A DNA stretch of 64,000 nucleotides from Lonicera japonica (taxonomy: Eukaryota > Streptophyta > Magnoliopsida > Dipsacales > Caprifoliaceae): NCBI GenBank assembly GCA_021464415.1, contig CM038463.1, forward strand, positions 124,001 to 188,000. Reading direction: 5' to 3'. This document shows, piece after piece, positions 33,194-42,753 of this stretch. Numbering within the stretch: position 1 is the first letter of the stretch; each line of letters starts with the position of its first letter. The notes below the pieces were generated by a model. It was not told the DNA's origin. It searched no databases and saw only the letters and a list, made by a program, of their open reading frames with translations. Made by a program: the position numbers and the translations under genes.

Positions 33194-36100
33194 AGTCATG
33201 TATTGGAACATAAGAGGTCTCAGCAAGGTTGAGTCCCAAAATGCTCTTAAAATCTCTGTCTCAAGCATAAGCCTGATCTGCTCTTCATTTCTGAGCCTTT
33301 TGTTGATTTACAAAAAATCCCTCCCTTCTTCTGGGTTTCCATTGATATGAAGCCTATAGCTGTCAACAACAGGCCATCTAAATCCTCCAACTTGTGGATA
33401 TGCAAATCTACAAACAGCCCTCAGCCCAGCATTATTTCCATTGACAGTCAGCATATCACTTTCCTTGTCAGTTAAACAATGCCCCTTTTATGATCACAGC
33501 TGTCTATGCTCACAATGACCAGAGAATCAGAAGATCCTTGTGGGAAGAACTTGCTAGCATTAGAAGTAGCCAACATGCTCCTTGGGCTGTGATTGGAGAC
33601 TTCAATTGTGTCCTGGGGCACATGAAAAAAGAGGTGGAAGGCCCCCTAATGCCACTTCTTGTATGGAGTTCAAGCTTTCTCTGATACATTGATCTGGTGC
33701 ATCTGAACACAAGTGGTTTGTTTTTCACATGGACAAAGAACTCCACTTCTAGCATGGACTCCAGTTGGACAGGACCCTTTGTAGTCATGATTGGTTGATA
33801 GCTGGAACTCAGTCAACTGCTCAGCCCTCAATAGCATACCTCAGATCATGCCCCCTTTTGTTCACATCTTCTAATGATTGTCATTAGTGGCCCAAAGCCT
33901 TTAGATCATCTCTGCTTGGTCCCTGCACCCAAGCCTTTCAGAGGTGGTGCTACTCCTGGTCAAAAGCTGTGCAGCAACTTGCCCATGGTTACAATACACT
34001 TAAGCTGAAACAACTCAAACAAGACCTAAGAATTTGGAATGTTGAAGTGTTTGGGAATGTCAATGATAAAGTCAAAAATGCCACTGATCAGTTGCAGAAA
34101 ATTCAACTCCAAATTGACACTGAAGTCACTCTCATGCTCTGACATTAAAGAAGCTGAAGCACAGTTTAACCTCATCCAAGCTAATCAAATGCAGGAGAAA
34201 TTCTGGAGAGAAAAGGCTAGGATTAAATGGTTTAAAAGATGGGGACAGAGCACTTCTTTCTTTCACAGAATAGCCAAGCAAAGATGGGCCACAAACAAGA
34301 TCACAGCTCTCAAGCATGAAGGAACCTCTATACAGGATCCCAGCTCTTTAAAGAACCACATTCTGAGACACTTCCAAAACCTTTACAGCTCCCAAAATAG
34401 CACCAATGACCAAACCTTAATCTCTCAGGTTATTCCTCTCTGGTTTCCAATGATGATAATGATCAATTTGTGCTATTCCATCTGATGAGGAGATCAAAAA
34501 AGCTGTCTTCTCCTGAACCCAAACTCAGCTCCAGGCCCTGATGGTTTCTCTGGTTCTCTATTCCAACAATGCGGCATATATTGGGTGTGATGTTTGCAAA
34601 GCTACCAATTTTTCTTCCAAAAGGATGGATTCTCCCAGGTTCAATTCAAATTTTGTGACTTGATCCCAAATGTTCAAATGCTGATACCATCTCAAGTTAT
34701 AGGCCCATCACTTTGGCTAACTTCATTTTCAAAATCATCCCTAAGATCCTGAGTGATAGATTAGCCACCATTGCTCCCCAAAATCATCTCTCCCCAGCAG
34801 AATGGTTTTTAAAAGGCAGACAAATTCACAACTCCATAGAGTCACTTCTGAATGTTGCAATATGCTGACAGAAAAACTTTGGTGGAAACTTGGCAATTAA
34901 AATAGACATAGCAAAAGCTTTTGATACTCTTGACTGGGATTTCTTGCTCAAAGTTCTCAATGCCTTTGGTTTTAGAAGAGAGTTCATACAGTGGTAAAGT
35001 GCATTCTGCACTCAGCCAAGCTTTCTATATTAGTCAATGGAACCCCTTGGTGGGTACTTCAGCTGTTCTAGGGGGTTAGGCAAGGTGACCCCTTAAGTCC
35101 AGTTCTCTTTTGCTTGGCAGAGGATGTTCTAAGTAGATACCTCTCCCTACATGCCAACAATGGATCCCTAAAGCCCATCTCTTCTCCCAAATGGTGCACT
35201 GCCCCAACACACTCATTGTAGCTGATGATGTGATGATATTTTGCATGGAAGAGAACAAAAATAATCTCAAACTTGGTCCTCAGAATTCTGGATGACTATG
35301 CTAAAAGCTTCAGGTCAACACATCAACTTCCAAAAGAGCAAGAATTTTCTTTGGAAAAGGTAACATTGACAGAAACCCGCTATAACCAATTTGATGGCAT
35401 GGCTGCTGAAATATCCCTTTTGATTACTTGGGAGTGCCAATCTTCAAAGGTAAACCCAAGTCCAGCCACCTACAACCTCTAGCTGACAAGGTGAGATCCA
35501 AGTTAGAAGGTTGGAAAGGCAAAGTCCCTCTTTTGCAGGAAGAGCTGAACTCATAAGATCTGTGCAACCTATGTTACTTCACTCCTTCATGTATATACCT
35601 TTGGCCTTCAAAGCTCATCCAGAATATCTCCACATGGCTTAGAAATTTTCTGTGGACAGGAACATTGCAGGCAAAAAACTTGTTTACTGGCATGGAATGA
35701 TGTCTGTACCCCAAAACACATGGAGGGCTTGTTTGAGAAACATAAAGCAAGTTAACAAAGCTGGTTTGCTCAAACACACCTGGGATCTAATACATTCTAA
35801 CAGTCAATGGAGCAATCTGATTAAAAGCAGGTTCTCAACATACAACACATTAAAGCCACTACCTCTTATAAGATCTCCTCAATCTGGCCTGGTTCAAACT
35901 TGCCCTCAGAGACATTGAAGAGCAAGCACAATGGGTGATTGTAATGGAAACAAAGCCAACATTTGGGATGACATTTGGCTGCCTTCTTCACCTCATCAAA
36001 TGCCCTCAGATCCTCCTCAAGCATAAAGACAATGTCAGCAGTTTTATTGCTGATACCACTGAAAGTCCCCCCCTGGTTCAAGCATCAATTTCCCTATCTC

Positions 36101-37269
36101 TGCAGGAAATCAACCAAATCACCCTGCCAAACCCCCCTCGTGGATGATATGTTGATATGGCCCCACTCCTCTAAAGGAGATCTCAACTTTAAAGATGCCT
36201 ATTCCTTCTACTGCAAACAGCAGGTCTGCTCAATGGGCAACTCATATCTGGAAAATTTTCATACCACCCAGAGTCTCATGCTTAGTGTGGAAATTTAAAC
36301 TAAACAGGTTACCTACTCAGACAACCTTCAAAAAAGAGGTATGGTCCTTGTCCCTAGGTGTGTCCATCTGCAAATGCAACTCTGAGAATGTGGAGCATGT
36401 GTTTCTCAAATGCCCATTGCTCACACTCTTTGAATTGCTGTTCTCAACCTTCCACAGAACCATTTCTGTCCCTCAAAATCTTCCAATTCTTGGAAGATTA
36501 TTAGCACACACCAAAGATGAGTCCCACTCAACTCCAAAACCTCTGGATCACTAGTTGCCTCTGTCCCTCCACACCATTTGGGAAACTAGAAACCAGGCCA
36601 TCATCCACCACAGAAATCCCATTATTTCTAGCACCCTTCACCATCTCAAAGGCTGCTTAAAGATCTCTCACCTCTTATGAATGGCTAAATGAAGAACACA
36701 GTGGGATCTTTCAAATTTAAACACCCTTGGGGTCAATTGTCAGCATAAAGGCACCCCCAACATCACTGAAGTTCAATGGATACCTCCTCATTTCCAATGG
36801 ACTAAGGTGAATACTGATGGCATGGCTTTAGGGCTCCTGGCAAGGCTTCCATAGGTGCATCTTCAGAACCAACAGGGGTTTCTCTAAGGGCTGCTTCTGC
36901 AAATACATAGCATTCAAAATGCCTTTGTTGCAGAATTGACAGCTTTCATTGCAGCTGTGAACCTTGCTTGTTCAAGAATTGGAAGAAAGTGTGTTTGAGT
37001 TGGACTCTCAATCTGTGGTGCAATGCATAAACAGTTCCCTTTCAAACCCCCTGGCACTTGATCACTGAATGGTCCAATTGTAAAACCTGCTGAGTCAGAT
37101 GCAATTCCACTCCTCACATATCTACAGAGAAGGTAATCAAGCTGCAGATATGCTTTCTAAAATGGGGCTCAAACATGAAAAGCTCAAATGGTGGGACTCC
37201 TACCCTCCCCAACTCAACTCCATCCTTGCCAATGAATATGCTAGCATGCCCAACTACAGATTCAAATGA
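33190..37269 (+). pseudogene. ORF2 of telomeric LINE 1 (endonuclease, RT, RNase H), frame-broken
   Basis: Starts ATGAAAGTCATGTATTGGAA (MKVMYWNIRG). It follows the complete ORF2 at 42750-46877 along its length: endonuclease (AVYAHNDQRIRRSLWEELA, VIGDFNCVLG), RT regions (KIDIAKAFDTLDWDFLLKVL, a GDP motif after SRG, ADDVMIF), the C-terminal zinc region and RNase H (NTDGMA, a FVAELTAF-like stretch). No frame stays open for long because of scattered one-base changes, many in homopolymers. Stop at 37267-37269 follows NYRFK. Confidence 0.82.
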
Positions 37270-38132
37270 TTGGATCTCAGTCTCTCCTTTCAGGCCCCAC
37301 CTCAGTACACAGAGAACTGTAGCATTACCTAGAATGCTACCAGCAAAATTTTCAAACTGCAGAATTTCTGTTGAAACACACAGGGTTAATCATGCTTACA
37401 GTTGGTATACCTGCAGGCAAAAATCAAAGCACACTCTTCATAGAGGGGTTTTAACTGGAAATGGAACACTCTTTATGGTCCCTAAACAGTCTCATCTCCT
37501 CCTGCAAAGTGACAATACTTCAGAGAAGGAAATCAGGCTCAATTCTCAGAAATGCTGCACTCCTGCCCAGTTGATCTGCTGCTCCATCTGCCCAGAGAAC
37601 TGGAACTTGAGGACTCAGTTTGACAAGGGCTATAAGTCTCCAATGAATAAGGGGATTTTGAGGAACAGAAATGGTTATGAAGCTGCTATCAAAGCCTGCA
37701 AAACACTCACCTGCTCAATTCTGCCAATATATCATCAACTGCTTCATGGCCTGCACCTCTGGCTATTACATTGCATTATCAATCCTCAGCAAAGTGGCAA
37801 TTTCACAGAGAAGTTTTACAGGGCCCTTTCTAATTCTCCCACCCACAGCTATGGCAGTCTCACTATCAGCAATGCAGCTACATGTATCATTGCAAACTCC
37901 CAGAAAATCTGCTGCAGAATTACTGTTCACTGGAGCAATTTAGCAGAGATTAGTTCTTTTGATGTTGACACCTACTGTATTTCTGATTGTAATATCTACA
38001 TTTTCCTTGTAAATAGGAATAGAATGGTGCTAGGGTGCTGTATTACTAAATTGAATAGTGGACTTATGATAATTTACATAAGTCCATTATCCAATTTTCT
38101 GATTTTCTTTGTTTCTTGGCTTCATAGACCTT

Positions 38133-38203
38133 GGAGATGGTCTTATTGTATCTCCCATCCACATTTTAGTTATTTATGGCATGACTCTATGGCCTCTTAG
38201 GCC
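38133..38203 (+). other. Conserved 3' hairpins of telomeric LINE 1
   Basis: GGAGAT (38133-38138) pairs with ATCTCC (38150-38155) around an 11-base loop, and GGCC (38191-38194) with GGCC (38200-38203), followed by CTAGAGATTTT and the poly(A). Confidence 0.75.
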
Positions 38204-38228
38204 CTAGAGATTTTAAAAAAAAAAAAAA

Positions 38229-38505
38229 CCCTAAACCCTAAACCCTAAACCCTAAACCCTAAACCCTAAACCCTAAACCCTAAACCCTAAACCCTAAACC
38301 CTAAACCCTAAACCCTAAACCCTAAACCCTAAACCCTAAACCCTAAACCCTAAACCCTAAACCCTAAACCCTAAACCCTAAACCCTAAACCCTAAACCCT
38401 AAACCCTAAACCCTAAACCCTAAACCCTAAACCCTAAACCCTAAACCCTAAACCCTAAACCCTAAACCCTAAACCCTAAACCCTAAACCCTAAACCCTAA
38501 ACCCT
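38229..38505. repeat. Telomere-type CCCTAAA array 1
   Basis: About 39 perfect heptamers. The left edge joins the poly(A) of telomeric LINE 1, and the right edge runs CCCTAAACCCT into GAAGACTAAG of telomeric LINE 2. The C-rich strand is on plus, so a natural chromosome end would lie to the left. Confidence 0.97.
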
Positions 38506-38530
38506 GAAGACTAAGAAACCCTAAAAAACC

Positions 38531-38596
38531 ATGAAAATTTCTAGAGAGAGAAAGTGTAAAAATTCTCTCCAACCTCTCTCCTCTATATTTTATTAA
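38531..38596 (+). promoter_or_regulatory. Leader of telomeric LINE 2: uORF and hairpin
   Basis: A 21-codon uORF begins ATGAAAATTTCTAGAGAG (MKISRERKC...) and closes 7 bases before the ORF1 ATG. Within it GAGAGAA (38546-38552) can pair with TTCTCTC (38563-38569) around a 10-base loop. The same block opens every 5'-complete element of the family. Either the peptide, the RNA fold or a DNA element could be the conserved entity. Confidence 0.65.
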
Positions 38597-38602
38597 TTTT
38601 TT

Positions 38603-41600
38603 ATGTTTATGAGTTTTCCGGTGGGATCTATGAGTTTTCCGGCAAGCAACATGATTTCTCCGGCAGACCAACACCTCCACACCTCACCCAGATCTACCCC
38701 AGCCCCCCCCATGCCTATACAAGATCCCTCTGCCTCCCATGCGCCTCACGCGCCACCCCACGCGCCTCATGTGACATCCCACGCGCCCACCCATACAGCC
38801 CACGCGCCACCTTCTTCAACCTACAACAAGAAAACAGACACCACCAGAACCACCCTACATACCCCATCCCCCATAGAAGATCTGGCTCACATGTTAACAA
38901 TCCAAGTGCAATACCAACAGAAAACGGCCATGCAAAATCAAAAAATGGTGGAGGAGCAAGCAAGGCAACAGGAGGAACAGGCCAGACAACAGCAGGCCAT
39001 GTTAAAGCTTCTGAATAGCTTTATTACATCTAACAATGGCACTGTGATGCAAAGAACAAAGCCATGCATTGAATCTCTCCCTCCACAATCGAATGCCGCC
39101 ATTGTTGATGATAAACAGGCTCAGTTTGACCCTACTGAGTATAGTGGAGTTCACGGAACACAAGCCATGCCTGACAGCATTCATAAATCTCATGACCCTT
39201 CAGTACTAGTAGCTATGGAAAGAAAGAAGAATGCAGTTCATCTTGGTGAAGTTTTAGTTGAAGAATATGCAAAGAATGCTCAATCGGCTGCCATCGATGC
39301 TCAGTTGTTGTTTGAGTTGAAAAAGCAAGATATACAGCCAGCCTCAGTCCATGAAAAAAAACTTGCAACCAACTCATCCATGGTGGCTGAAAAAGATGGA
39401 GCAGAAGAAGATCAGGTTATGGCGCCAAATGATGAGGACACCCTATTACCCAATGGTTGTTTCAATGCTAAAGCTGTTATGCAGTGTCCCACACTCAATC
39501 AGACTGCCCCAGCCCCCAATGCAGAACTTACAGAGCCCACAAATGTCAGTCTAAATGCTGTCAACCATGTACCTCCTACCTCGGATATCCCAGCCACCAA
39601 ACCTTCTTATGCCAGCCTTTTAAAACCTAAGGCTACTCCACCAGTCATCCCTGTCACACAGCTCCCAATGCCTTACAAAAAAGGCCACCTGATGGCTGTC
39701 AAAATAGATGAGGAAGTGTACCAAAGATCTCTCAAATCCTGCAACAACAACCTCCATGGCAGACTTATTTTACCCCGTGGCAGAGCCCCAGTTAAAACTG
39801 CAGACTTACAGATTTCTTTAGCTAATGTGTGGCAAACCAAAAACCTTTGGACAATAACCCCCATTGGAAGAGGTTACTATACTATTAGGTTTCTCACTGC
39901 TGAGGACAAACAAAAGGTGTGGGCCTCAGGCAAATCTTGTTAGAAAATTAGGGCAGTAATCATGCATCGCATACACTAATTTACGCACTAATCATTGAAT
40001 CCTATGATCTATGCAGTTCAATAAGATCGACAGATGACATACCTTAATCGAGATTTGATGTCAATGAAACGAACAGGATGGATCTGATCCTTCTGTTGTT
40101 GTCGTCCTTAGCGTAGAAAACACGACGCCTCTACGGTATGCACACACGAACGAGATGAGATCTTGCTTGGTGTACTAGCGCCCTCTAGGGTTCTCTCTGC
40201 TATTTCGAATTTTCTTGCCTCTCTCAATTTCGTTGACGGCCAAGAAGAACAAAGGTTCCCTTTTATAAGGGAACCCTAGTGAGAACCCTAAGCAACAAAC
40301 GAACTGGGCCCAAGTCCAACTTGGCCCGTTTTAATTCGTTTTGATCCAACTCGTTTTGGTGTGCGACCCTGTAGGTTTTACACTCTTTGGCCGTACAATT
40401 AAAACCCGTTTTATTATACGAACAGTAAGCGGTTTCTAGTAAAACATTACTATTATCCAAAGGGTATAAAGGTCAAAAACGACACAACCTTAAATTGATA
40501 TTTCACACATTAACTCCTTTTGTCAATCGATATCTAGATTGAACACAAGACTAGGCAAGTGTCATTCTTGTATAGTTCAATCTTTATTTCTTGATCTCTA
40601 AGTATAATTAATCCAAAACAAATGACATCTCATTTGTGCATGGCCATGCAAATATTAATTACACTTATCAAGGGGCCCAACGATATCTCTCTCAATATAT
40701 GAGAGTGACAAATCCCATCTTGATCAACCACATACCTCTACATAGTTCATAGTATGCTCGGTCATCATCTTTATAATTACTCGGTCAAGAGCAACGTTTG
40801 ATAATGCCTGACATGCTAATCCCTATGTTGGTAACCATGGCGATCTCAGGTCTGAGGATAATACGATATCACAAATGGGGAACATCACTGATGACATTAT
40901 GTAACACTCCTCGCAGTGTCCCCAAAGCGGGTCAGTCCAATACTTTGTTCCCTAACAAGTATCAGTATGTTCAGCTTGATATCTCCATATCCATGACTTG
41001 TGGAACATAGTCATCAGCTGACCCATACTCTAATCATTATATCAATGTGATCCTAGGTTATTGATACATGATTAGGGACATCTAAACAATATTATTATTA
41101 CATTACTAGCATCCCACAATCTAGTCACGTACTTGATGAACTAGTATTAATAAATATTATTTACAAGAGATTATAAAGTAAAATAAATAAACTTTATTAA
41201 TAAAAATAAGCATAAGATATCCAAGTACAAATCATAATCTATGAATAGTCCTAGGACATATCTCTTTCAAATCTCTCCTCAAAGAAGGTACATTTCATCT
41301 CTTCCAATGGACCAAGGACTTTAAACCTAGTCAACAGAAGCAAACCAGAGCACATGTATGGGCTAGGCTTCATGAAGTGCCTGAAGAATATATGCACTTT
41401 CATCTCCTTATGAGCATGGCTAATGTCATAGGTAATCCTGTCACCATTGATCCTTTCACACTCAAAAAAGAATTTGGCCATTATTGCAGAGTTGAAATTG
41501 ATGTAGACCTCAAATCTGAACTACCATCTTCCATTCTGGTTGAAAGAGAGGGTTATAACTTTGAAATTGAAGTATCTTATGAGAGAATCCCAGACTTCTG

Positions 41601-42753
41601 CTCCCATTGTTCTGTGATTGGGCATTTAGTGACTGCTTGCAGGTCTATCAAAAAGATTCAGGAGCACCTTGAGCACCATTCCAAGCAGCCTCCAAAAACC
41701 ACCAATATCCCAAAAGTAAAAACCACTAGATACCACCAGCAAGTTAACACCTTGGCCTCCATCTCAACATCTCCAATTCCCCCAGTCAATACAGAAAACT
41801 ATGCAGCATTTGGCAATGCTACCATTAGAACTTCTCAAAAAGCTAACAACCCCACAGACCATTTGTCCCCTGTGCAGATGACTTCCCAAACACCTTTTGC
41901 ATCCTCACAAAGCATGAATCTCACTGACTCTCAGCAAAAAGCTTTAGTAAATGCTGGTCTGGTAGATACTCCCAGCACCTCTCAAAATCCTCCACTACCC
42001 TTTAATGCTTTGCCTAGCCCCTTGGAAGCCATCAATGAGCAACAATCTACCCCAACTAATGCTGGTGGACCAGATGCACCATACACCTCACCATCTCATC
42101 ACACCCACACCTCACCAACTGATACATTTGTCCCATGCTCAGTTGACCTATGCCATACCCCCTCATCTCCACACATTGACCATCTCCCAATACACTCTCC
42201 ACCCTCTCCTACCCCAGTGCATAACCCTTTCTCTCCTCTCAGTGGCAAATTCTGGTCAGACATGGCTGATGAGGAACCCTTTCCTAGCTCTGAAGCAATG
42301 GCTGATGCCCAGCTGGCTGATACACTCCCACAGATCTGCATCCAACTAATGGAAGATGATAACACCTCAGTATTCAATCAGTCCACACCCAACAGGAGTA
42401 ATAATGCACCTCCCACAATGCATTCTGTCTCCTCAAACTCCACCAGCAAGCAGCTTTCAAATGGCACTCACAAGGGCAAGAACAAAGCAGCACCATCTAA
42501 AGCAAAGCAAAAAAAGTTACTATCTGCTACTAACAGAAAAGCAAGAGTTGAAGCCAGACATGCATCTAGTCCCAGCACCCAATCCAGCAACAATGAGACC
42601 TATGAGGATAGGCTCTATAATGCTATTATTGCAAGGGACACAAATATTCAGAGCTGCTCCTTAGATGGTTCTGAATCCCTCTCACAGGAGAAGCCAAACT
42701 CTACAAGTTCTGACAGGTCCTTTTGCAGAACTACTCCCACCCAATCTTCATGA
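38603..42753 (+). pseudogene. ORF1 (gag-like) of telomeric LINE 2, split by a solo LTR
   Basis: The coding parts are 38603-39937 and 41275-42753, together 937 codons in one frame once the LTR and one target-duplication copy are set aside. The N-terminus starts MFMSFPVGSMSFPASN, then a His-Ala-Pro-rich stretch, then a Gln-rich coiled-coil-like segment (about residues 95-150). DUF4283 follows (PYKKGHLMAVKIDEEVYQRS, ITPIGRGYYTIRF, ARLHEVPEEYMHFH), then the knuckle CSHCSVIGHLVTAC. The C-terminal module has SDMADEEPFPSSEAMAD, ICIQLMEDDNTSVFNQ and ETYEDRLYNAI. Such proteins bind LINE RNA. The LTR prevents full-length expression. Confidence 0.9.
39938..41269. mobile_element. Solo LTR inserted in ORF1 of telomeric LINE 2
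   Basis: A 1332-bp insertion with TG...CA ends (TGTTAGAAAA ... TCTCTTTCA) and the 5-bp target duplication AATCT at 39933-39937 and 41270-41274. It contains no coding region, and a TTTTATAAGGG sequence near 40262 could be an LTR promoter. LTR-type ends, 5-bp duplication and absence of internal genes indicate a solo LTR left after recombination between two LTRs. Confidence 0.88.

Larger units (their letters stand above)
32432..38228 (+). mobile_element. Telomeric LINE 1 (ORF1+ORF2 type), left part lost, indel-rich sequence
   Basis: It begins in the C-terminal third of ORF1, passes an ATGA ORF1/ORF2 junction (33190-33193), a full-length ORF2, a 3' UTR with the conserved hairpins (38133-38203) and an A14 tail (38215-38228) that runs directly into CCCTAAA. 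The sequence corresponds to the element starting at 60876 except for many single-base insertions and deletions. The visible frameshifts may therefore reflect sequence quality rather than decay. Confidence 0.9.

Noticed and set aside
33190..37269. Calling LINE 1 ORF2 a biologically dead gene
   Set aside because: The pattern is nearly all single-base indels against an intact near-identical copy, which is more typical of uncorrected reads. It is marked as a broken frame without claiming biological decay.
37175..38200. 3' UTR frame of LINE 1 annotated as a third protein
   Set aside because: Evidence rests on two copies, one of poor sequence quality. It is kept only as a finding.
39938..41269. 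The ORF1 interruption considered as an intron
   Set aside because: It does not end in AG at a useful position, is not bounded by splice consensus, and has TG...CA ends with a 5-bp direct duplication. A solo LTR explains it fully.
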